DNA from: Xanthobacteraceae bacterium
GTDB lineage: Bacteria > Pseudomonadota > Alphaproteobacteria > Rhizobiales > Xanthobacteraceae
Length of the DNA: 18,809 nucleotides
Direction: 5' to 3'
Assembly: GCA_030037105.1 (NCBI GenBank)
Contig: JASHRY010000264.1
Coordinates: forward strand, 1-18,809
The position numbers and the translations under genes were made by a program. Shown in pieces: positions 7,164-14,687 of the stretch. The notes beneath the pieces were generated by a model that was not told the DNA's origin, ran no database searches, and saw only the letters and a program-made list of their open reading frames with translations. The stretch's first letter is position 1. Every line of letters starts with the position of its first letter.

Positions 7164-8234
7164 ATGCACATTGCCCAGGTTGCGCCGTTGACGGAGGCAA
7201 TTCCCCCCAAGTTATACGGCGGAACCGAACGCGTGGTGTCGTGGCTCACGGAAGAGTTGATCGCGCTCGGGCACGAGGTCACGCTCTTCGCCAGCGGGGA
7301 TTCCATGACTTCGGCGCGGCTCGAGGCGGTATGGCCACGGGCCTTACGCCTCGACGGCGCCGTGCGCGATCCCAACGCCCTGCACATGCTCATGCTGGAG
7401 CGGGTGTATCGGCGTACCGCCGACTTCGATTTCTTGCATTGTCATCTCGACTATTATTCTTTCTCTTTGTTTTCCCGGCAATCGACGCCGTTCGTGACCA
7501 CTCTGCACGGCCGGCTCGATCTACCGGAGCACCAGCCGCTCTTCGATACATTTTCATCGATCCCGGTGGTTTCGATCTCCAATGCACAGCGGCGGCCGCT
7601 GCCATGGGCCAACTGGATTCGCACTGTCCATCACGGCTTGCCCGAGCGGCTGCTGATGCCGAAACCGGTCAAGCCCCATTATTTTGCGTTCCTCGGCCGT
7701 ATCGCTCCCGAAAAGGGTCTCGATCGCGCCATTCACATCGCCCAGCATTGCGGTATGGCGCTGAAGGTCGCCGCCAAGGTCGACAAGGTCGACCACGACT
7801 ATTTCGACGAGCACATTCAGCCGATGATGAAATGGGGAAATGTCGAATACATCGGCGAGATTAGCGACCAGGAGAAATCGGACTTCCTGAGCGGCGCCGC
7901 CGCCTTGTTCGTGCCCATCGACTGGCCGGAGCCGTTCGGTTTGGTGATGATCGAAGCCATGGCGTGCGGCACGCCAGTCATTGCCTTCAATCGCGGATCG
8001 GTGCCGGAGATCGTCGAGGACGGGCTCACCGGGTTCATCGTCGAAGATGTCAACGGCGCCATCGGTGCGGTCGACCGCCTCGCTCATTTGTCTCGCGACA
8101 AGATTCGACAACGCTTCGAGGCGCGTTTCACCGCGCGGCGAATGGCGCAGGACTATCTCGGCGTCTATCGTAGCCTGAGCGAGCGCGTTGCACCGCATCT
8201 GCGATTGGTCGCCGACGACGCGCCGGCGCTGTAA
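7164..8234 (+). CDS. Glycosyltransferase family 4
   Basis: A 356-residue cytoplasmic retaining glycosyltransferase of the GT4 family (GT-B fold), which transfers a sugar from a nucleotide-sugar donor. The N-terminal acceptor domain opens with MHIAQVAP and the glycine loop YGGTERVV (18-25). LHCHLDYYS (91-99) and TTLHGRLDLPEH (112-123) follow. The C-terminal donor domain begins near FLGRIAPEKGLDRAI (176-190) and holds the EX7E motif E256-PFGLVMI-E264, followed by ACGTPVIAF (267-275). The length is typical. The ATG at 7164 follows GAAAGG. It stands alone on the plus strand, divergent from the ABC exporter. The glucosidase at 10287-12482 may act on a related glycan, but donor and acceptor are not readable from the sequence. 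Confidence 0.9.
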   Translation: MHIAQVAPLTEAIPPKLYGGTERVVSWLTEELIALGHEVTLFASGDSMTSARLEAVWPRALRLDGAVRDPNALHMLMLERVYRRTADFDFLHCHLDYYSFSLFSRQSTPFVTTLHGRLDLPEHQPLFDTFSSIPVVSISNAQRRPLPWANWIRTVHHGLPERLLMPKPVKPHYFAFLGRIAPEKGLDRAIHIAQHCGMALKVAAKVDKVDHDYFDEHIQPMMKWGNVEYIGEISDQEKSDFLSGAAALFVPIDWPEPFGLVMIEAMACGTPVIAFNRGSVPEIVEDGLTGFIVEDVNGAIGAVDRLAHLSRDKIRQRFEARFTARRMAQDYLGVYRSLSERVAPHLRLVADDAPAL

Positions 8235-8247
8235 CCTTGTGATTTTG

Positions 8248-8330
8248 TCGGGTAGGTTGAGCAAAGCGTAACCGACCGAGCAGCGGCACCGGTGGGTTAA
8301 GCCGTTGCGCGGCGTGACTCATCCAACCGA
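8248..8330. repeat. Imperfect palindromic intergenic element between convergent genes
   Basis: The gap between the glycosyltransferase and MFS stops is almost entirely one dyad. The outer arms 8248-8262 and 8316-8330 match at 11 of 15 positions. The first half has its own dyad, GGTAGGTT ... AACCGACC, and the second half reads GGTGGGTTA ... TGACTCATCC. The wording recalls the widespread proteobacterial intergenic repeat built on GGTGGGTTA and TAACCCACC. It probably serves both genes as a transcription end. Confidence 0.45.
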
Positions 8331-8332
8331 CT

Positions 8333-9520
8333 CTATTCGGCCTGCACCGCGGACCGGGTTTCGGGCATGAGGACCCATAGCACCGTCAGGCCGAGGAGCG
8401 CGATCGCGGCCAATCCCGCGAAGGCCGACGCACTGCCGAAGTGGTCGCTGATGTAACCGGCAAGCGTGGCGCTGATCGAGGCGCCGATGCCGACGAAAGT
8501 GCCGACGATTCCTTGGCCCAGGTTGAATCGACCGGTGCCGCGGGTGACATCGGCGACCACGAGCGGCACCATGACGCTAAACATGGCGGCGGTCACCCCG
8601 TCGAGGAGCTGGACGACGACGAGCAGCAGCGGATTGGTGACCGCAGCAAAAAGGATGCCGCGAACGGGTAAGGCAGCAAAGCCGATCAGCAACAATGGGC
8701 GCCGCCCCCAGCTTTGCGCGCGGCGTCCGACCCAGGGCGACAGGGCGGCGACGACAAGCTGCGGCACGACGATACAGGCCGCGATCAGCAGGGTCGCCCA
8801 GCGGCTCGAGCGCATGGTGACGACGCTGCCCATCAGCGGCAGCATGGCTGCATTGGCCAAGTGGAATAGCAAGAGACAGCCGGAAAAGATCAGCAGTGGC
8901 CGATTGAGCATCAGCTCACCCGGTCGGGCCGGCGGTTTGTCGGCGTGCCGCAGCGGCACTGCGCCATGAGCACGCTCCGGATCGATCTCGCCCGCGGCAA
9001 TCGACCGCAGCGCCAGCAACGCCGGCGCGAGCAACAGGACGGTGACGACGAAAACGGCCCGGGCAGAAAGGAGATAGCCGCAGGCGCCCATCGCCGCCGC
9101 GGCGAGCCCGTTGCCGACAGCCGCGAAGCGGGCATTGCGTCCGAATCTTTCGCCGATCAGCGCATGGCCAACGAGGCCGAGGCTGATCGCGGCGATCGCC
9201 GGGCCGAGCACGCAACTCGCGAGCGAATGCAGGACCGCCGCCGACAGCACCATCGGGAAGATCGGCAAGGCTGCGTAAGCCAACGCGCTGACGCAGATGG
9301 CGGCGATGGCGATACCGCCGACCAGGCGTTCCGATCGGGCAGCATCGACCAGCGCTCCTCCGGGCATCTGGCCGATCAAGGAGACGAAGCCGGCCGCGGA
9401 CAACACGAGGCCGATATCAACTTGGGTCCATTTTTGCGTGGTGAGATAGACTGAAACGAACGGCCCAAAGCCGGTTTGCACGTCGGCGACGAAAAAGACG
9501 AACCAGTCAAGCCCACGCAA
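8333..9520 (-). CDS. MFS transporter (5' end uncertain)
   Basis: A 395-residue major facilitator superfamily protein with about 12 hydrophobic segments in two halves, split by the polar loop around residues 175-200. It opens in helix 1 with RGLDWFVFFVADVQTGFGPF (2-21). The first inter-helix loop (GGALVDAARSERL) and the loop between helices 8 and 9 (SPWVGRRAQSWGRRPLLL) resemble the MFS signature loops. It looks like a drug- or sugar-efflux type; the substrate is unknown. The 5' end is odd: the only start codon near helix 1 is a TTG at 9520 without a ribosome binding site. The same frame stays open upstream without ATG, GTG or TTG for at least 100 bases, while an ATG at 9627 opens another frame. 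A frameshift or an unusual start is possible. The gene converges with the glycosyltransferase. Confidence 0.8.
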   Translation of the reverse strand: MRGLDWFVFFVADVQTGFGPFVSVYLTTQKWTQVDIGLVLSAAGFVSLIGQMPGGALVDAARSERLVGGIAIAAICVSALAYAALPIFPMVLSAAVLHSLASCVLGPAIAAISLGLVGHALIGERFGRNARFAAVGNGLAAAAMGACGYLLSARAVFVVTVLLLAPALLALRSIAAGEIDPERAHGAVPLRHADKPPARPGELMLNRPLLIFSGCLLLFHLANAAMLPLMGSVVTMRSSRWATLLIAACIVVPQLVVAALSPWVGRRAQSWGRRPLLLIGFAALPVRGILFAAVTNPLLLVVVQLLDGVTAAMFSVMVPLVVADVTRGTGRFNLGQGIVGTFVGIGASISATLAGYISDHFGSASAFAGLAAIALLGLTVLWVLMPETRSAVQAE

Positions 9521-9674
9521 GCTGCGTCGGGATGGAAGCAGCGGCGGTTTGGCGACGCCGCTCTGTTCGCGAAGCGACCGTGCGGGTTCGGCTGCGATCC
9601 CACGCTGCGAGTCCGGCTTGTCGCCATAGCGGCGTGATGGTTCCGCGGACAGGATATGTCTCCAGCACTGTTTG

Positions 9675-10148
9675 CTATTCGGGTAACGGCTCGAGCTTAC
9701 CGAGCGCGCCGAGAACCACGACGGGCTTGCCCTCCTGGTATGCGGGTGCGGCGTTCACTTGGTCGCGGTTGAGGTCGAGTGTGATCCGTCCCCCGGGCTT
9801 ACCGGGCGCGGGAAAATGCAACGCGTTCCAGTCGACGGCGATCTTCCGGCTGCCGACGCCGAGGAAACCGCCGAAGTCGATGATCGCCGCGCGCACTTGG
9901 CCGCCGCGGTCGACAAGCACATCGACGATTCGCCCCATATTCTCATCGGTGGCGCTGCGGACGTCGCGGCCGAGAATGCCCTCGACCTCGTGCTTGTTGA
10001 GAATCGTGACTTCCGGTGTGACCGGATTAACGGTCGCCGGCGCCGTCTTGTCCGGGGTAGCTCCACCCCCGGCAAGAGCCGCGGTGATGACCGCGGTCAG
10101 CGTCAACAACGCAACGACCGCCATCGCCATCCGATAATTCCCGCGCAT
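9675..10148 (-). CDS. Exported PRC-barrel domain protein
   Basis: A 157-residue protein with an N-terminal signal peptide: basic MRGNYR, a hydrophobic stretch (about 7-24), and a likely cleavage after A-L-A at about residue 26. A threonine/proline-rich linker follows. A PRC-barrel-like domain covers about 46-130, recognisable by VEGILGRDVRSATDENMGRI (55-74), then VDVLVDRGGQVRAAIID (75-91) and the glycine-rich FGGFLGVGSRKIAVDW (92-107). Small periplasmic PRC-barrel proteins are common in Rhizobiales and are often stress-induced; their biochemical role is unclear. The ATG at 10148 has GGAGGT four bases upstream. A stress-sigma-like box about 50 bp upstream supports stress control. Confidence 0.85.
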   Translation of the reverse strand: MRGNYRMAMAVVALLTLTAVITAALAGGGATPDKTAPATVNPVTPEVTILNKHEVEGILGRDVRSATDENMGRIVDVLVDRGGQVRAAIIDFGGFLGVGSRKIAVDWNALHFPAPGKPGGRITLDLNRDQVNAAPAYQEGKPVVVLGALGKLEPLPE

Positions 10149-10195
10149 GCCACCTCCGGTCGCCTCAAGCGATATGGTGAAGCCCTCTCACCAGT

Positions 10196-10220
10196 AAACC
10201 GAGTAAGCCAGCTGGGTTCC
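10196..10220 (-). promoter_or_regulatory. Probable EcfG/RpoE2-type promoter for the PRC-barrel gene
   Basis: On the minus strand GGAAC (10220-10216) is followed 18 bases later by TT (10197-10196), fitting GGAAC-N18/19-TT; the -10 side reads GGTTT, not CGTTT. A start near 10188 leaves a leader of about 40 nt with a good ribosome binding site, a natural geometry. Confidence 0.4.
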
Positions 10221-10286
10221 CCAAGGAGCAGGTTGGTCGCAGAACCAGCGGATGAAAAATGGAAAAACGGACGCGAGGAGAATGGC

Positions 10287-12482
10287 TTACGAGGAATAGA
10301 CGACCGCCACCCGAATACTGCCGCTGATCCGGGGCGTGTCGAGCGACACCGTGTCATTGTGGCGGCGGACCCGCAAATCAACGTGCGATGAACCGAGCTG
10401 CAGGTTGCGCACCATCACCTCGTCGAGAAAAGCCGGCAATCGCGGGTTGCATAGCCGGATTTCGCCATGGAAAGGGTCGAATTCCAGGCCGAGGGAGGCT
10501 TCGAGGAGCGTGAATGGAGCGACGCTGGCCCAAGCTTGCGGCGAGCACGCCACCGGGTAGAGCGTCGGCCCATGGCCGCGTTGTTGCTGAAAGCCGCAGA
10601 ACAGTTCGGGCAGCCGCCGATGATCCATGTAGGTCGCGGCCCTGAACAGACCGTCGAACAGGGTTTCGACCGATCGTTTGTATCCGTAGCGCGCGAGCCC
10701 CAATGCGATGAGCGCATTGTCGTGCGGCCAGACCGATCCGTTGTGATATGACATGGGATTGTAGCGGGCTTCGCCTCTCGCCACTGTGCGGATGCCCCAG
10801 CCGCTGAAGAAGTCGGTCTGCAACAAGCCTTTGGCGACGAGCGCCGCCCGATCAGACGCGGCGATGCCGGCAAACAACACCTGCCCGGCATTCGACGTGC
10901 GCACCCGGCAAGGAATCTTCGCGCCATCAAGCGCAAGCGCATAGGTCTCGATATCCGCGCACCAGAATGCGCTCTCGAAACGCGCAGCCAAACGTTCCGC
11001 CTCGGCGTCAAGCCTGCGCGCCGCCGCCTCGCGTCCGAGTCGCCGCGCGCAGCACGCCGCCATGCGCTTAGCGGCGTAGACATAGCCTTGGACTTCGGCC
11101 AGCGCGATCGCGCCCGTTGCCAAGTGACCGTCGGCATGGAAAATCGCATCGTGCGAATCCTTCCAGCCCTGATTGGCGAGACCACTCTTGCCGGCGCGCT
11201 TGTATTCGACAAAGCCGTCGCGGTCGGGATCGCCCGGACCGTCGATCCAGCCCAAAGCCGCCTCGACGGCCGGCCACAGCGCTCGGATTGTTTCGAGGTC
11301 GCCGGTACGCTCCACGTAGAGTCCGGCAAGCAGAACGAACAAGGGCGTGGCGTCGACGCTGCCGTAGTAGAGCCCGAACGGCACTTCGCGCAACGCCGCC
11401 ATCTCGCCGCCACGCATTTCGTGGAGAATTTTCCCCGGCTCCGCGTCGGCGACCGGATCGGTCGTCTCCGCTTGGTAGGCCGCAAGCCGGCGCAGCACAC
11501 CGAGCGCCACGTCCGGACTCCACCACAGCATCTGCAACGCCGTGATCAAGCCGTCGCGACCGAATGTCGTCGAGAACCAAGGGATTCCAGCATAAGGATA
11601 GCGGCCCTGCGGGGTATCGGTCATGAGCATTTCAAGGTCGGCGGTCGAGCGGCACAGTATCTCATTGAACCGATCGTTCGACGTTTCGACCGACGTGCGG
11701 TCGCGCGTCCATTCGCGCAGTTCGCGGCGCGCGGCGATGAGGCTGCGCAAGAACATCGGGCGCGTGTCTGTTCGATCGCAGCTTACGGCAAGGAACAGCG
11801 GCCGCGTCTCCCCCGGTGCGAGACGGAGGTCGTAGACGGCGGCGCCCGCCGTAAGCCGGTCCGGCGGCGGATCGAAGGTCAGCGCCGTGCGCCGCACCTT
11901 AGCGTCGAGCCCGTGATAGATCAGCAGGACCCGGTCATCGCCGCAAACCCTGGTGGTGGCGGTGCCGTGACGCTCGCGGCGCGATCCACGCACCTCGAAC
12001 AAGTCGGCGAAATCGTTCTCGAACAGGATAGAAAGCCGCAAATCGATCGCGCGGTCGCCGTAATTGCGCACGCTGAGCCGCTGATAGGCGGTATCGCGCC
12101 ACAGAAAGATCGTGCGCAATATGTGCACGGTGTCCTTTTCGAGGACAAGGCGCTGTTCGGCGATGAGATCTGGATTGGTCAGATCGACGATGAACGCCGA
12201 GTTGTCATCGCGCAGGTTGGAACCGAGCAGCAGCAGCGGCGTCCCACTCACCAGCAATTCGAGGCGCGAGAGGTAGCGCGTGTCCTGATGGAACAATCCG
12301 GCGGGCCCGTCGCGTGACGCCGCGATGTCGCCGCGGCTATCGAGCACCACGAAAGTATCGCCGTATTTAAGGGCGCGGGCGGGACGAACGGACCGGGTGG
12401 CGGTGATGGCGAACCCCGCCTCGGCAACCGTCTCAATCGCAAATACCTGCGCGGCAGTTTTCGAGGCAGTCTTGGACGACAT
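10287..12482 (-). CDS. Glycogen-debranching-like amylo-alpha-1,6-glucosidase family protein
   Basis: A 731-residue protein with two modules. An N-terminal beta domain of the bacterial glycogen-debranching N-terminal type (PF14742) covers about 30-235, including the conserved SRDGPAGLFHQDTRYLSRLE (56-75). An (alpha/alpha)6-barrel of the amylo-alpha-1,6-glucosidase/GH63-like superfamily (PF06202) covers about 260-660. Barrel landmarks are PWFSTTFGRDGLITALQMLW (301-320), NQGWKDSHDAIFHADG (437-452) and YNPMSYHNGSVWPHDNALIA (574-593). No signal peptide, so it should act in the cytoplasm on an alpha-glucan or a small glucosyl compound. No glycogen synthase or branching enzyme accompanies it, so classical glycogen debranching is not shown; the GT4 enzyme nearby may supply its substrate. 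The ATG start has only a weak AAGCGA upstream. Confidence 0.88.
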   Translation of the reverse strand: MSSKTASKTAAQVFAIETVAEAGFAITATRSVRPARALKYGDTFVVLDSRGDIAASRDGPAGLFHQDTRYLSRLELLVSGTPLLLLGSNLRDDNSAFIVDLTNPDLIAEQRLVLEKDTVHILRTIFLWRDTAYQRLSVRNYGDRAIDLRLSILFENDFADLFEVRGSRRERHGTATTRVCGDDRVLLIYHGLDAKVRRTALTFDPPPDRLTAGAAVYDLRLAPGETRPLFLAVSCDRTDTRPMFLRSLIAARRELREWTRDRTSVETSNDRFNEILCRSTADLEMLMTDTPQGRYPYAGIPWFSTTFGRDGLITALQMLWWSPDVALGVLRRLAAYQAETTDPVADAEPGKILHEMRGGEMAALREVPFGLYYGSVDATPLFVLLAGLYVERTGDLETIRALWPAVEAALGWIDGPGDPDRDGFVEYKRAGKSGLANQGWKDSHDAIFHADGHLATGAIALAEVQGYVYAAKRMAACCARRLGREAAARRLDAEAERLAARFESAFWCADIETYALALDGAKIPCRVRTSNAGQVLFAGIAASDRAALVAKGLLQTDFFSGWGIRTVARGEARYNPMSYHNGSVWPHDNALIALGLARYGYKRSVETLFDGLFRAATYMDHRRLPELFCGFQQQRGHGPTLYPVACSPQAWASVAPFTLLEASLGLEFDPFHGEIRLCNPRLPAFLDEVMVRNLQLGSSHVDLRVRRHNDTVSLDTPRISGSIRVAVVYSS

Positions 12483-12725
12483 TGCGTTTCGCTTGGCTGT
12501 CGAGTTTTGCCGAATCTGTGCAACGTTGACGCAGAGACGGGTCTCAGGTCCCGCACAGGGGATGTCACGAACTCACGCTGTGAACTATGCTGTGAATCGG
12601 AACCGCCGCAGCCGACATTGCTGATGATTCTAACCTATCGTGGATGATCTCGACATCATCCCGAAGGGGGACCGTCATTTGCAATGCATCATAGTTTATT
12701 TTGGAACGATGTTGCACCGCACCGT

Positions 12726-12756
12726 GTGCATGTCCGCGTCGTTCGACGTGCATGTC
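12726..12756. repeat. Direct repeat GTGCATGTC with 22-bp period (candidate regulator site)
   Basis: GTGCATGTC occurs at 12726-12734 and again at 12748-12756, exactly 22 bp apart, about two turns of the helix. Between them lies a small dyad CGTCG-TT-CGACG. Repeats on one face of the DNA suit a dimeric or cooperatively binding regulator. No family is recognised. Confidence 0.3.
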
Positions 12757-12822
12757 AGAGCTAAGTCTCTTATATGGTCCCTTTTAGCCCCAATCGGCGC
12801 TGAACAGTGGCTTTAACACGGC

Positions 12823-12847
12823 AAACGCCGCGAAAAACAAGAGTTCC
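12823..12847 (-). promoter_or_regulatory. Possible EcfG/RpoE2-type promoter for the debranching-like gene
   Basis: On the minus strand GGAAC (12847-12843) is followed by CGTTT (12827-12823). The spacing is 15 bp to CGTT, one short of the usual 16-17, but 18 bp to TT as in the GGAAC-N18/19-TT form. It would give a long leader of about 330 nt, which lowers confidence. Confidence 0.25.
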
Positions 12848-12871
12848 GCGATGCTGAAGAAATTTCCCCGC

Positions 12872-12919
12872 GATGGACGGGAAACCGGAGCATCTTGGAC
12901 GTCGCAATGCCCGTCCATC
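12872..12919. other. Perfect 10-bp inverted repeat (hairpin) in the long intergenic region
   Basis: GATGGACGGG (12872-12881) and CCCGTCCATC (12910-12919) are perfect complements around 28 bases. A further GCAT/ATGC pairing is possible inside (12890-12893 with 12907-12910, overlapping the arm by one base). A TTTT run follows at 12928-12931 on the plus strand. It could end a plus-strand transcript or form a structured leader element. Confidence 0.4.
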
Positions 12920-13299
12920 TGCGCGCGTTTTACTCTCGCTGCGGAATGAGCGTTCCGATGTCAGTCGGCGTGAGCGGTTGAGGATGCGCCGTATCATGCG
13001 AGCGAGGTTTTACCTCTGCCCAGACGGGCTCGCCGGCTTCATCTTCGCGAACGGTGGCTCGATTCGATCCGCCCGAAACGACTGTCGCTGCAACGCCGTT
13101 TGCATTTGTCGCTGTTTTCCCCTTCAGTGAATCGTTCCCGCCCGGCAGGGAAGCGGCCTACGGTCGCGCTCTGTAGAGCCTTGTTATTGTGCTGCAAGCC
13201 GATGCGGATCAGAATAGGTCGTGCAGTCGGGTCGCTCGAGAAGCCCGGCCCTGAAGAACAAGCGCTTCGAGGGCGCTAAAGATTTAGGGACGGAAAACG

Positions 13300-14571
13300 A
13301 TGGCAATCGGATCACCAACGATTCAATCGGATATTGCAGGGTTATCTCCGACCCGGTGGGGCCAACTCGTCACCGGCGTGGCCTGCATGGTGATGATCGC
13401 CAATTTGCAATACGGCTGGACGCTCTTTGTCAATCCGATCAATCAGAAATATCACTGGGGCACAGCCGTCATTCAGGTGGCATTCAGCGTCTTCATCGCC
13501 ACCGAGACGTGGCTGGTCCCGATCGAGGGCTGGTTCGTCGATCGTTTCGGCCCGCGAATCATGGTCACACTGGGCGGCGTTTTCGTCGCGTGCGCGTGGA
13601 CTTTGAATTCTGTCGCCAGTTCGCTTTGGGAATTATATATCGCCGCCGCGCTATCCGGCATCGGTGCGGGTGCGGTTTACGGCGCCTGCGTCGGCAATGC
13701 GCTCAAATGGTTTCCCGATCTGCGCGGTCTCGCCGCCGGACTGACCGCGGCGGGCTTCGGCGCCGGCGCGGCCGCGACCGTCATTCCTATCCGTGACGTG
13801 ATACTCGGCTATGGCTATGAACACGCATTCCTGTGGTTCGGGCTTACGCAAGGTTTAGTCGTTCTGCTGCTGTCGCAATTCTTGCGCGCGCCGCAGCCCG
13901 GCGAAACGCCGAAGCCGGCGGTGCGGCGGACGCAGTCGTTGCGCGATTATGCGCCGTTCGAAATGCTGAGATCGCCGGTCTTTTGGCTCCTCTATGTCAT
14001 GTTCGTGATGGTTGCAGCCTCGGGACTCATGGCGACCGCGCAGGTCGCGCCAATCGCAAGGGATTTCGGGCTCGCCGATCAAAAGGCCACCTTCTTCTTC
14101 ATCACCGCCACCACGTTGAGCGCGGCATTGGTAATCGACAATATTTTGAACGGCTTGGCGCGCCCGTTCTTTGGCTGGATCTCCGATCTTATCGGCCGCG
14201 AGAACACCATGGGAATCGTGTTCACACTCGGGGCCGTGGCCTATTGGAGTCTCGGCGTGTTGGGACACACGCCGTATATGTTCATTCTCCTGGCGGGGCT
14301 CATTTTCTTCACCTGGGGCGAGATCTTCAGCCTGTTTCCCTCGATCTGCACCGACACTTTCGGCGCGAAATACGCCACCACGAATGCCGGGCTTCTCTAC
14401 ACCGCCAAGGGCACCTCCGCCTGGGTCGTGCCGCTGGCCAACGTCATCAAGAATTACAGCGGCAGTTGGCATTGGGTTTTCGTGATCGCCACGATCATGA
14501 ATCTGGCTGTCGCGGCGCTGGCGCTCTTTGCGCTCAAAGCGCTGCGGCGGCGGATCACGATGCAGCGCTGA
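13300..14571 (+). CDS. OxlT-like oxalate/formate MFS antiporter
   Basis: A 423-residue 12-helix inner-membrane carrier of the oxalate:formate antiporter family (OxlT type), which imports dicarboxylate oxalate in exchange for formate. The two charged residues that bind oxalate in Oxalobacter OxlT (Arg272, Lys355) have clear counterparts: Arg288 in NGLARPFFGWISD (284-296) and Lys370 in LLYTAKGTSAWVVP (365-378). The signature loop between helices 2 and 3 is GWFVDRFGPRIM (77-88). The ATG at 13300 follows GGGACGGAAAACG. It is the first of four plus-strand genes with a GntR regulator, a ThDP lyase and a formyl-CoA transferase, which fits oxalate import and formate export. Related carriers accept other small acids, so the substrate could differ if the ThDP enzyme is not an oxalyl-CoA decarboxylase. 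Confidence 0.88.
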   Translation: MAIGSPTIQSDIAGLSPTRWGQLVTGVACMVMIANLQYGWTLFVNPINQKYHWGTAVIQVAFSVFIATETWLVPIEGWFVDRFGPRIMVTLGGVFVACAWTLNSVASSLWELYIAAALSGIGAGAVYGACVGNALKWFPDLRGLAAGLTAAGFGAGAAATVIPIRDVILGYGYEHAFLWFGLTQGLVVLLLSQFLRAPQPGETPKPAVRRTQSLRDYAPFEMLRSPVFWLLYVMFVMVAASGLMATAQVAPIARDFGLADQKATFFFITATTLSAALVIDNILNGLARPFFGWISDLIGRENTMGIVFTLGAVAYWSLGVLGHTPYMFILLAGLIFFTWGEIFSLFPSICTDTFGAKYATTNAGLLYTAKGTSAWVVPLANVIKNYSGSWHWVFVIATIMNLAVAALALFALKALRRRITMQR

Positions 14572-14621
14572 AGCCCGGCAATTGGACGCGGCGGAGTGTC
14601 CCCTCCCCGCCATGACCGCGT

Positions 14622-14644
14622 TATGAGTGGTATGCAGCCTCATA
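14622..14644. promoter_or_regulatory. Dyad TATGAG-N11-CTCATA upstream of the GntR gene
   Basis: Perfect 6-bp arms (14622-14627 and 14639-14644) separated by 11 bp, in the 116-bp gap between the oxlT-like stop and the GntR start. A regulator that controls its own gene could bind here. FadR-type operators usually have a shorter spacer, so this is tentative. Confidence 0.25.
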
Positions 14645-14687
14645 GGCCAAAAACGCCCTTTGAGCGTCAAAGAAATTGGAATAATGT

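Larger units (their letters stand above)
12483..13299. other. 817-bp intergenic region with several repeats and no convincing gene
   Basis: It separates the debranching-like gene (minus) from the oxlT-like gene (plus) and should hold both promoters. Short ORFs (12565-12753 minus, 12873-13130 plus) lack ribosome binding sites and read as low-complexity Arg/Ser-rich protein; I do not call them. Besides the elements listed separately there is a 12-bp-period repeat, GCTGTGAA at 12577-12584 and 12589-12596. A poor sigma70-like pair, TTGTGC (13187-13192) and CAGAAT (13210-13215) with 17 bp between, stands about 85 bp before the oxlT-like start. A small RNA here is possible but not shown. Confidence 0.55.

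Noticed and set aside
11088..12317. 409-codon plus-strand open frame antisense to the debranching-like gene
   Set aside because: Arg-rich translation with no motif; the opposite frame carries the conserved GH signature throughout.
12873..13130. 85-codon plus-strand ORF in the long intergenic region
   Set aside because: Arg/Ser/Cys-rich, no ribosome binding site, and it starts inside the arm of a perfect inverted repeat.
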